From assembly GCA_049515175.1 (NCBI GenBank), contig JBEKUI010000271.1, positions 1-5,889 of the forward strand: 5,889 nt of DNA, given 5' to 3'. This DNA is from JACQNR01 sp049515175 (GTDB taxonomy: Bacteria; Acidobacteriota; Terriglobia; UBA7540). The notes under the pieces are model-generated. The model was given only the letters and a program-made list of their open reading frames with translations, was not told the origin of the DNA and did no database searches. This document shows positions 1 through 5,888 of the stretch, piece after piece (position 1 is the stretch's first letter; every line of letters starts with the position of its first letter). The translations under genes were made by a program, and so were the position numbers.

Positions 1-798
1 CAGAAACTTCCGCTTGCGGTCAATGCGGACGTAGAGGATGTTCTTCGTGTCGTACTCGAATTCCACCCACGAACCGCGGTAGGGAATAATCTTGCCCAGA
101 AAGTACGTCTTCTGAGTGTTGGTCTCGAAGAAGACACCCGGGGAGCGATGGAGTTGGCTGACGATGACGCGCTCGGTGCCGTTGATGATGAACGTGCCGT
201 TCTCGGTCATCAGCGGGATTTCGCCGTAATAGACTTCCTGCTCCTTGATGTCGCGGATACTTTTGTGCCCGGTCTCGGCGTCCTTCTCGTAAATCGTCAA
301 ACGGATGGTGACCTTGAGCGGCGCGGCAAAAGTCATGCCGCGCTCCTGGCACTCCGTGACGTCGTATTTCAACTGCAGGGTGACGGGGTCGCCGCACTTG
401 TTGCAGAAAGTCACCACGTTCTTGTTGAAGCGGCCGCACTTGGTGCAGAGCACGTCCCCGACCTTGAAGGGGTCAGTGATGACGGTATTGCCGCAAAATT
501 TGCAGGTGCTCCGCCGGTGGTGGAGTCCGCGCAGGCTGCCGCACTTGCATTCCCAGTTGCCGATCGAATAATCCACGAAATCGAGTTGGGAGATTCCCCG
601 GAAGTCGGTAATGGGGAAGACGGAATTGAAAACCGACTGCAGCCCCACGTCGTCGCGCTCGGCTGGCAGCAGATCCATCTGCAGGAAGCGTTCGTACGAA
701 CGTTTCTGCACCTCGATCAGGTTGGGAATCTTGATGACGGTTGGAATCTTGGAAAAGTTGATACGCTGGCGAACAGCCCCGTTCCCGCCGTTAGGCAT
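1..798 (-). CDS. rpoB: DNA-directed RNA polymerase subunit beta, N-terminal 266 residues (3' end beyond window)
   Basis: Beta subunit of core RNA polymerase, which forms the catalytic cleft together with beta'. The frame is open from the ATG at 798 to the left edge. Recognisable family blocks are IPNLIEVQKRSYERFL (residues 24-39), SVFPITDFRG (59-68), DIKEQEVYYGEIPLMTENG (183-201), INGTERVIVSQLHRSPGVFF (205-224) and IIPYRGSWVEFEYD (237-250). These belong to the protrusion and the start of the lobe. The start is supported by AAGGAG at 807-812, 8 bases upstream. Compared with E. coli beta there is a net insertion of about 61 residues (about 82-144) between YSIGN and YDVTEC, with cysteines at 84, 86, 99, 102, 118, 121, 132 and 135; see the separate entry. 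It lies 235 bp downstream of rplL, as in the usual rplL-rpoB arrangement. The active-site and rifampicin regions are outside the window. Confidence 0.98.
   Translation of the reverse strand, partial: MPNGGNGAVRQRINFSKIPTVIKIPNLIEVQKRSYERFLQMDLLPAERDDVGLQSVFNSVFPITDFRGISQLDFVDYSIGNWECKCGSLRGLHHRRSTCKFCGNTVITDPFKVGDVLCTKCGRFNKNVVTFCNKCGDPVTLQLKYDVTECQERGMTFAAPLKVTIRLTIYEKDAETGHKSIRDIKEQEVYYGEIPLMTENGTFIINGTERVIVSQLHRSPGVFFETNTQKTYFLGKIIPYRGSWVEFEYDTKNILYVRIDRKRKFL
366..555 (-). other. Cysteine-rich double zinc-ribbon-like insertion within RpoB
   Basis: Protein segment of RpoB, about residues 82-144, placed by comparison with E. coli beta at about residues 76-79 in the N-terminal protrusion domain. 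The first half has CKC (84-86) and CKFC (99-102), with HH at 93-94 between them. The second half has CTKCG (118-122) and FCNKCG (131-136), which fits the general zinc-ribbon pattern CxxCGxxN...FCxxCG. Eight cysteines are enough for two structural zinc sites. The flanking beta sequence continues cleanly on both sides (FVDYSIGN before, YDVTECQERGMT after), so this is an in-frame domain insertion and not a frameshift. Zinc binding and role are inferred; lineage-specific inserts in beta are well known in general. Confidence 0.85.
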
Positions 799-1033
799 TC
801 CTTGTGCTCCTTACCAGAGAATTCGGAAATCTTGGAGGTAGTAGCGACACTAAACCCTTATCTGCTTCGATGCACACTTCGAGGGCGGGGATGCACAGGT
901 TTGCTCGTCCACGGACCCGCCGCCCACAGGATGGTCGGAACCTCATGCGCGGGGAGGTTTCCTCTTCCTCGCCGCGGCGAGGAGAATGAGCCGCCGGACA
1001 TCCCCCGCAGAAGCCCGGCTCAGGAATGGGAAA
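799..1033 (-). promoter_or_regulatory. rplL-rpoB spacer with three successive stem-loops
   Basis: This 235-bp gap holds three inverted repeats. In transcript order they are: GAGCCG/CGGCTC (arms 1016-1021 and 988-993); a perfect 18-bp palindrome TCCTCGCCGCGGCGAGGA (966-983); and GGAAACCTC/GAGGTTCC (954-962 and 937-944), eight pairs with one bulged A and a 9-base loop. None is followed by a U-run, so a simple intrinsic terminator is not supported. In E. coli the equivalent spacer holds a partial attenuator and an RNase III site that lower rpoBC expression relative to the ribosomal genes. A similar processing or attenuation role is inferred here from position and structure only. I see no convincing sigma-70 promoter. 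The last 20 bases before rpoB contain its ribosome binding site. Confidence 0.5.
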
Positions 1034-1429
1034 CTACTTCACTTCGACGGTCGCGCCGGCTTCGGTGAACTTCTTCCTGATGTTCTCAGCCTCTTCCTTG
1101 TTCACGGCTTCTTTAATCGGCTTGGGAGCACCGTCAACCAGGTCCTTGGCTTCCTTGAGGCCCAGGCTAGTGACCTCACGGACAGCCTTGATGACGTTGA
1201 TCTTGTTGGCACCCACCGCCGTGAGCACGACGGTAAATTCCGTCTGCTCCTCGGCGGGAGCCGCTCCGGCGGCCGCGCCCGCACCCGCGGCGGCACCTGC
1301 CACCACGACCGGGGCGGCGGCTGCCGCCGAGACTCCCAGGGTCTCTTCCAACCGTTTCACCAGGGTGGCCGCCTCGAGCAACGACAACCCCTTGATCTCT
1401 TCCACCAGTTTTTCTACCCGTTCAGACAT
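1034..1429 (-). CDS. rplL: 50S ribosomal protein L7/L12
   Basis: Multicopy stalk protein of the large subunit, which recruits translational GTPases such as the EF-Tu encoded upstream. It has 131 residues (E. coli L7/L12 has 120). Residues 1-33 are the helical dimerisation domain that binds L10 (MSERVEKLVEEIKGLSLLEA). About 35-60 is a flexible hinge rich in Ala and Gly. About 61-131 is the globular C-terminal domain with the conserved blocks GANKINVIKAVREVTSLGLK (73-92) and EAKDLVDGAPKPIKEAVNK (93-111). The frame extends upstream to a TTG at 1450, but that codon overlaps the ribosome binding site at 1441-1446, so the ATG at 1429 is preferred. Stop is TAG. It lies 67 bp after rplJ, in the usual L10-L12 order. 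Confidence 0.98.
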   Translation of the reverse strand: MSERVEKLVEEIKGLSLLEAATLVKRLEETLGVSAAAAAPVVVAGAAAGAGAAAGAAPAEEQTEFTVVLTAVGANKINVIKAVREVTSLGLKEAKDLVDGAPKPIKEAVNKEEAENIRKKFTEAGATVEVK

Positions 1430-1440
1430 CGTCTTGTTTT

Positions 1441-1446
1441 CCTCCT
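1441..1446 (-). promoter_or_regulatory. Shine-Dalgarno site AGGAGG of rplL
   Basis: A perfect AGGAGG lies 11 bases upstream of the ATG at 1429 and overlaps codons 2-3 of the alternative TTG-initiated frame, so it decides the start. A small hairpin, GTCTC (1451-1455) with GAGAC (1462-1466) around a 6-base loop, sits just upstream of it on the transcript. A strong site suits the need for several L12 copies per L10. Confidence 0.8.
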
Positions 1447-1496
1447 GCAAGTCTCAAGGCAGAGACAGGTCCGCGACCCGCCCTACCCGCGCCGGA

Positions 1497-2033
1497 CTAA
1501 CTGCCGGCCGAATCCTTGAACTTGTTTTCCTTCACTCCCTGCTCGACCACGCACGCCAGGTTGCGCGCCACGCCTGCGAAACTGGACGCGACTCGCTGCG
1601 CCGGCGAATTGATCAAAAAGAGAATCTTGGAAAAGAGCGTCTCCCGCGAGGGCAGGCTGGCGATGGCCTCCAGGTCGGCCATGTTCACGACCCGTCCCTC
1701 GACGACGCCGGTCTTGAAAACCAGCGTGGGGTTTTCCTTCGCGTAAGTGGTCAGCGCTTTGGCCAAGTTGACCGGATCGCCGGTCGTATAAGCCAGCGAG
1801 GTCGTGCCGCGCAATCCCTGCGCCACCGGCTCAACGGAAGTCCCTTTGGCTGCCCGCTCGATCAAAGTATTCTTGACCACTTTGTATTTTGCGCCGGTCT
1901 GCGCCATCTTGCGGCGCAGTTCAGTGTCCTGGGCCACGGTCTGGCGGTCAAAGCTCGAAAAGACGACCGTCTTCGCTTGAGCCAGTTCTGCGTGCAGTGC
2001 TTCCGCTAGTTTCTGTTTTTCGTCCCGTTTCAT
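1497..2033 (-). CDS. rplJ: 50S ribosomal protein L10
   Basis: Base of the ribosomal stalk: its N-terminal domain binds 23S rRNA next to L11, and its C-terminal helix carries L12 dimers. It has 178 residues, within the family range. Family landmarks are KTVVFSSFDRQTV (21-33), KYKVVKNTLIERAA (49-62), LRGTTSLAY (74-82) and FKTGVVEGRVV (106-116). The Ala/Val-rich C-terminal helix (about 141-171) is the expected L12-binding part. The ATG at 2033 has GAGG at 2041-2044, 7 bases upstream, and a further AAGGAG at 2046-2051. Only 24 bp separate it from the rplA stop, which leaves little room for the structured L10 leader found before rplJ in many bacteria. Stop is TAG. Confidence 0.97.
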   Translation of the reverse strand: MKRDEKQKLAEALHAELAQAKTVVFSSFDRQTVAQDTELRRKMAQTGAKYKVVKNTLIERAAKGTSVEPVAQGLRGTTSLAYTTGDPVNLAKALTTYAKENPTLVFKTGVVEGRVVNMADLEAIASLPSRETLFSKILFLINSPAQRVASSFAGVARNLACVVEQGVKENKFKDSAGS

Positions 2034-2057
2034 TTCCCTTCCTCACTCCTTGGCTGC

Positions 2058-2753
2058 TCAGGCAGCCTCGACGGAAGCCAGGTCAATCGCCAGTCCCGGC
2101 CCCATCGTCGAGGAGACCACAATGCTTTTGACGAAGCGACCCTTGGCGGTGGCAGGCTTGGCTTTCAGGACGCTCTGGATCAAGGCGCCGGCGTTCGCGG
2201 CCAGCTTGTCGGCATCGAATGAAACCTTGCCCACCGGGCAATGGATGATTCCGGTTTTGTCCACGCGGAATTCCACCTTGCCCGCCTTGACTTCCTTGAC
2301 GGCCTTAGCCACATCCAGGGTGACGGTGCCCGTCTTGGGGTTGGGCATCAGGCCGCGCGGGCCGAGGACCTTACCCAGTCGTCCCACCGACTTCATCATG
2401 TCGGGTGTAGCCACGACGGCATCGAAATCCATGTAGCCGCCCTGGATCTTTTGCACCAGATCGTCGCCGCCCACTTCGTCGGCGCCGGCCTCGCGGCCTT
2501 CGCGCACCTTGTCGCCGGAAGCGATCACGATCACGCGCTTGCTTTTGCCCAGGCCGTGCGGCAATACGACCGTCCCACGCACCATCTGGTCGGCGTGCTT
2601 GGGATCAACGCCCAGCCGCATGGAGACCTCAACGGTCTCGTCGAACTTGGCGAATGCCGCCTTCTTCAGCACCGGCATGGCATCCGTCAGAGTGTAAGCG
2701 GGCTTGTCCACCAACTTGGCAGACGCCTGGTATTTCTTTCCTACTTTCGCCAT
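2058..2753 (-). CDS. rplA: 50S ribosomal protein L1
   Basis: Binds 23S rRNA at the mobile L1 stalk near the E site and helps release deacylated tRNA. In E. coli it also represses its own operon by binding the leader of the L11-L1 mRNA. The 231 residues are close to the 234 of E. coli. The family signature GPRGLMPNPKTGTV is at 131-144. Other landmarks are KFDETVEVSMRLGVDPKHAD (36-55), VRGTVVLPHGLGK (58-70) and GKVEFRVDKTGIIH (158-171). The ATG at 2753 follows GGAG at 2762-2765. It comes after rplK across an 88-bp spacer largely made of inverted heptamers. Stop is TGA, 24 bp before rplJ. Confidence 0.98.
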   Translation of the reverse strand: MAKVGKKYQASAKLVDKPAYTLTDAMPVLKKAAFAKFDETVEVSMRLGVDPKHADQMVRGTVVLPHGLGKSKRVIVIASGDKVREGREAGADEVGGDDLVQKIQGGYMDFDAVVATPDMMKSVGRLGKVLGPRGLMPNPKTGTVTLDVAKAVKEVKAGKVEFRVDKTGIIHCPVGKVSFDADKLAANAGALIQSVLKAKPATAKGRFVKSIVVSSTMGPGLAIDLASVEAA

Positions 2754-2770
2754 TCTTCCTACTCCGCAGA

Positions 2771-2838
2771 GAAACTCAAAACGGGAAGCTCGTTGTGTTC
2801 AGCAAGTTTCCAATTTCCAGTTTCCAGATTCAAGTTTC
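2771..2838. repeat. Inverted heptamer array, rplK-rplA spacer
   Basis: On the plus strand three degenerate GAAACTG units (2771-2791: GAAACTC, AAAACGG, GAAGCTC) precede a 12-base centre (2792-2803). Five CAGTTTC units follow (2804-2838: AAGTTTC, CAATTTC, CAGTTTC, CAGATTC, AAGTTTC). Total 68 bp. The array starts 3 bases after the rplK stop on the transcript and ends about 5 bases before the rplA ribosome binding site. The second block is the clearer one; the first is decayed. It uses the same heptamer as the nusG-rplK spacer. Confidence 0.75.
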
Positions 2839-2841
2839 CAT

Positions 2842-3273
2842 TCAGGGCAGTACTTCGATGCCCATGCTACGCGCCGTGCCCTTGACGGAGGCGACTGCCG
2901 CCGCCAGGTCGCGCGCGTTCAAATCCGGCAGCTTTTGCTTGGCGATTTCTTCCACCTGTTTTTCCGTCACCTTGCCGACCTTGGTCTTGTTGGGCTCGCC
3001 GGACCCCTTGGCGACTCCCGCCGCGCGCTTCAGAAGGATCGAAGCCGGCGGGGTCTTGGTGATGAAAGAGAAGGTCCGGTCGTGAAAAACCGTGATGACC
3101 ACGGGGATCACCAGACCCTCCTGGTCCTTACCCGAAGTCTTGGCGTTAAACGCCTTGCAGAACTCCATGATGTTCACACCGTGCTGGCCCAGCGCCGGGC
3201 CCACGGGCGGGGCGGGAGTGGCTTTACCCGCCGCAATCTGAAGCTTGATCATTGCCGTGATTCGTTTGGCCAT
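2842..3273 (-). CDS. rplK: 50S ribosomal protein L11
   Basis: Binds the GTPase-associated region of 23S rRNA at the stalk base, alongside L10. It contributes to factor-dependent GTP hydrolysis and, in many bacteria, to the stringent response through RelA. The 143 residues match the family length. The N-terminal domain shows GKATPAPPVGPALGQHGVNI (16-35) followed by MEFCKAFNAKT (36-46), both hallmarks of L11. The C-terminal rRNA-binding domain contains FSFITKTPPASILLKRAAG (69-87) and ends in GTARSMGIEVLP. The ATG at 3273 has AAGGA at 3283-3287. Heptamer arrays flank the gene on both sides, and the downstream one begins within 3 bases of the TGA stop. Confidence 0.98.
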   Translation of the reverse strand: MAKRITAMIKLQIAAGKATPAPPVGPALGQHGVNIMEFCKAFNAKTSGKDQEGLVIPVVITVFHDRTFSFITKTPPASILLKRAAGVAKGSGEPNKTKVGKVTEKQVEEIAKQKLPDLNARDLAAAVASVKGTARSMGIEVLP

Positions 3274-3290
3274 GTTCCCTAGTCCTTGAA

Positions 3291-3358
3291 GAAACTGGAA
3301 ATTGGAAACTGGAAACTAGTCACGCCTCGCCAGTTTCGAGTTTCCATTTTCGAATTTC
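3291..3358. repeat. Inverted heptamer array forming a long hairpin, nusG-rplK spacer
   Basis: This is the clearest of the four arrays. On the plus strand four units (3291-3318: GAAACTG, GAAATTG, GAAACTG, GAAACTA) precede a 12-base centre (3319-3330). Four inverted units follow (3331-3358: CAGTTTC, GAGTTTC, CATTTTC, GAATTTC). Paired unit by unit the two 28-base arms match at 23 of 28 positions, giving a potential 28-bp imperfect stem in RNA or DNA. The array begins 4 bases after the nusG stop and ends 3 bases before the rplK ribosome binding site. In E. coli the L1 repressor site lies just before rplK, so this hairpin sits at a regulatory position. Any function is inference. Confidence 0.88.
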
Positions 3359-3362
3359 GCCT

Positions 3363-3893
3363 TCAGGTCTTCTCCACTTGATAGAAGTCCAGCTCCACCG
3401 GAGTCGAGCGGCCGAAGATGGTGACCATCACGCGCAGCGTCGAGCGGTCTTCGTTCACCTCATCAACGATTCCCGTAAAGTCCTTGAAAGGCCCCTCCGT
3501 AATCTTGACGCTCTCACTCTTGTCAAACTCCAGCTTGGGCTTGGGATGTTCAGCGGCGGTCTCCACGCGGTGCAGAATCCGGTCGACCTCTTCGGGCAGG
3601 AGCGGCGGCGGCATCTGGCCGGAGCCCACAAACCCCGTCACCCGCGGCGTAGAACGGACCATGTGCCAGGTCTCGTTGCTCATATCCATTTCCACCAGCA
3701 CGTAGCCGGGATAGAAAAGCTTGGGCGTCACGACTTTCTTGCCGGCCCGCATCTCGATCACGTCTTCCGTGGGGAGCATGATCTCGCCGAACTGTTCCTG
3801 CAGACCGGCAGCTTCCACGCGGCTCCGCAGCGTTTCCGCCACCTTCTTCTCAAATCCCGAATAGGTATGAACGATGTACCAGTTTTTTCCCAT
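3363..3893 (-). CDS. nusG: Transcription termination/antitermination factor NusG
   Basis: Elongation factor that binds RNA polymerase and links it to Rho or to ribosomal protein S10. It has 176 residues (E. coli 181). The NGN domain covers about 4-95, with WYIVHTYSGFEKKVAETL (5-22), KLFYPGYVLVEM (58-69) and VRSTPRVTGFVG (79-90). A proline-rich linker follows (95-120). The KOW domain (about 130-176) contains EGPFKDFTGIVDEVN (133-147) and ends in TPVELDFYQVEK. The frame is open upstream to 4079 with no NusG-like sequence, so the ATG at 3893 (MGKNWY) is chosen. There is no good Shine-Dalgarno sequence, only weak GAGA in the preceding 47 bp, and an in-frame GTG lies two codons upstream. Coupling to secE translation is plausible. 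Stop is TGA. Confidence 0.97.
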   Translation of the reverse strand: MGKNWYIVHTYSGFEKKVAETLRSRVEAAGLQEQFGEIMLPTEDVIEMRAGKKVVTPKLFYPGYVLVEMDMSNETWHMVRSTPRVTGFVGSGQMPPPLLPEEVDRILHRVETAAEHPKPKLEFDKSESVKITEGPFKDFTGIVDEVNEDRSTLRVMVTIFGRSTPVELDFYQVEKT

Positions 3894-3940
3894 GCACACT
3901 ATCTCAGTTCGCAGATTCCTTCCCGTCGCCCACCGGCGAT

Positions 3941-4192
3941 CTATTTCAAGAAATGCTTCAGGATCCGGCCGACGAAGTAATGAAACGCGTTGTCGGTGAT
4001 CCAGAAATAGATGCCGAACAGGAAAGTGGTGAGGATCACCATCACCGTCGTGCCATAAATTTCCGTCTTCCCGGGCCAAGTGACCCGCCGCATCTCACTG
4101 CGGACTTGGGTAACATAGTCGCGCACCTGCTGCAGGAAATTCTTGGAGATTCCAATCTCTTCCATTGCCTTCGCCGCCGTCCCGAGCGCCAT
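3941..4192 (-). CDS. secE: Preprotein translocase subunit SecE
   Basis: Essential small membrane subunit of the SecYEG export channel, which clamps SecY. It has 83 residues in the short single-span form common outside gammaproteobacteria (E. coli SecE has 127 and three spans). An amphipathic N-terminal helix (about 17-35) is followed by the conserved cytoplasmic motif MRRVTWPGKTE (34-44). One membrane segment follows at about 49-68 (TVMVILTTFLFGIYFWITDN), and the protein ends in a basic tail. The ATG at 4192 has AGAGG 9 bases upstream. A later ATG at 4165 has AAGG too close and is less likely. The secE-nusG order with trnW upstream is the standard arrangement. Stop is TAG. Confidence 0.95.
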   Translation of the reverse strand: MALGTAAKAMEEIGISKNFLQQVRDYVTQVRSEMRRVTWPGKTEIYGTTVMVILTTFLFGIYFWITDNAFHYFVGRILKHFLK

Positions 4193-4310
4193 CGCGTTTC
4201 CTCTGCGTCCCCAGGACGCCGCTCGCTTCTCGATTCCGGCCGGGCTCCCGCTGCTACCTGCTCCCCGCCGTCTTGCCCTTACCGCCTTCTGCTTCTTACC
4301 TTCCGTTTCC
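4193..4310 (-). other. trnW-secE spacer: purine-rich tract and small hairpin
   Basis: This 118-bp spacer is purine-rich on the transcript next to the tRNA 3' end. Over 4251-4306 it shows a weak 7-base periodicity on the plus strand (CTGCTAC, CTGCTCC, then more degraded units) that may be a decayed heptamer block without a clear inverted partner. A perfect hairpin GCGTCC-CCA-GGACGC (4205-4219) lies just before the secE ribosome binding site. There is no U-run and no clear promoter. Confidence 0.4.
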
Positions 4311-4386
4311 TGGCAGGGGCGGAGGGACTCGAACCCCCATGACCGGTTTTGGAGACCGGCAGATTAGCCGTTGATCTGACGCCCCT
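4311..4386 (-). tRNA. trnW: tRNA-Trp (anticodon CCA)
   Basis: Full cloverleaf on the minus strand. The acceptor AGGGGCG (4380-4386) pairs with CGCCCCT (4315-4321), followed by discriminator G (4314) and an encoded CCA end (4311-4313). The D-arm is AGAT/ATCT around CAACGGCTA. The anticodon arm is CCGGT-CTCCAAA-ACCGG with anticodon CCA at 4350-4352, which reads UGG. The variable loop has 4 bases. The T-arm is GGGGG-TTCGAGT-CCCTC with one G-U pair. The 10-25 pair is A-U rather than the more common G-C. The gene lies between rpmG and secE and is presumably cut out of the common transcript. Trp is certain from the anticodon. Confidence 0.98.
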
Positions 4387-4393
4387 GTAAGAA

Positions 4394-4468
4394 CAGTCGA
4401 GAGTTGACAGTCAACAGTTCACAGTTGAAGTGCCTTGCTTTCGACCTTTGACTGTCGACCTTCAACTG
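4394..4468. repeat. Inverted heptamer array, rpmG-trnW spacer
   Basis: On the plus strand there are five units of consensus CAGTTGA (4394-4428: CAGTCGA, GAGTTGA, CAGTCAA, CAGTTCA, CAGTTGA) and a 12-base centre (4429-4440). Four inverted units follow (4441-4468: TCGACCT, TTGACTG, TCGACCT, TCAACTG). Without the outermost unit the block 4401-4468 is 68 bp. Unit-by-unit pairing gives 19 of 28, and a perfect 9-bp inverted repeat CAGTTGAAG/CTTCAACTG (4422-4430, 4460-4468) is also present. It begins 2 bases after the rpmG stop and ends 7 bases before the tRNA 5' end. Confidence 0.82.
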
Positions 4469-4470
4469 CT

Positions 4471-4620
4471 CTACTTTACTTCCTTGTGCACCGTGTGGTG
4501 CCGACAGGACGGGCAGAACTTCTTCACCTCCAGCCGATCCTGGTGCTTCTTCTTGTTTTTCGTTTCCGTGTAGTTGCGATTCTTGCAATCGCCACACTGT
4601 AAGGTAATGATCTCGCGCAT
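4471..4620 (-). CDS. rpmG: 50S ribosomal protein L33 (zinc-binding form)
   Basis: Small large-subunit protein near the tRNA exit site. It has 49 residues, typical for L33. The protein starts MREIITLQCGDCKNRNYTET and ends CPSCRHHTVHKEVK. Cysteine pairs C9/C12 and C36/C39 mark the zinc-binding (C+) version rather than the cysteine-free one. The NYTETKNKK core (16-24) is a family hallmark. The ATG at 4620 has a modest GAAGG site centred about 10 bases upstream, directly abutting the heptamer array in the tuf-rpmG spacer. Stop is TAG. Its place between tuf and trnW-secE is common across bacteria. Confidence 0.96.
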   Translation of the reverse strand: MREIITLQCGDCKNRNYTETKNKKKHQDRLEVKKFCPSCRHHTVHKEVK

Positions 4621-4632
4621 TGTCTTTAGCCT

Positions 4633-4696
4633 TCAGCTCTCAGCAATCGGCTATCAGTCAAAGCGTTCTTCCTGGTGGCTGATGGCTGATGGCTCC
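4633..4696. repeat. Inverted heptamer array, tuf-rpmG spacer
   Basis: On the plus strand four units of consensus TCAGCYA (4633-4660: TCAGCTC, TCAGCAA, TCGGCTA, TCAGTCA) precede a 15-base centre (4661-4675). Three inverted units follow (4676-4696: TGGCTGA, TGGCTGA, TGGCTCC). The three innermost unit pairs match at 15 of 21 positions. The array begins 1 base after the tuf stop and reaches the rpmG ribosome binding site. The design matches the other spacers but with a different heptamer. Confidence 0.78.
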
Positions 4697-4697
4697 T

Positions 4698-5888
<1,191 letters not shown>

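Noticed and set aside
869..897. Direct repeat GATGCACA (869-876 and 890-897)
   Set aside because: Only 8 bases and two copies, with no further symmetry; likely chance or too little to call an operator.
799..1033. Internal sigma-70 promoter for rpoB
   Set aside because: I found no -35/-10 pair with reasonable matches and spacing in this spacer.
148..1068. Long plus-strand open frame of 306 codons
   Set aside because: It lies antisense to rpoB and runs through the rplL-rpoB spacer. The minus strand encodes unmistakable RpoB, and the plus-strand product has no recognisable domain.
1430..1450. TTG start for rplL at 1450
   Set aside because: It overlaps the AGGAGG ribosome binding site, and conserved L12 sequence begins at the ATG at 1429.
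3291..3358. Rho-independent terminator after nusG
   Set aside because: The stem is A/T-rich and imperfect with no following U-run, and the next operon gene begins 18 bases later.
3894..4079. N-terminal extension of nusG to 4079
   Set aside because: The extra 62 residues overlap secE in another frame and look nothing like NusG. MGKNWYIVHTYSG is the usual N-terminus.
4165..4165. Later ATG of secE at codon 10
   Set aside because: Its upstream AAGG is too close to the ATG, whereas the ATG at 4192 has a properly spaced AGAGG.
4393..4470. CRISPR array
   Set aside because: The units are 7 bases, contiguous and inverted around one centre. There are no 20-40 base repeats, spacers or cas genes.
4364..4597. 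77-codon minus-strand frame across rpmG and trnW
   Set aside because: It is out of frame with L33, covers the tRNA and a repeat array, and shows no known protein sequence.
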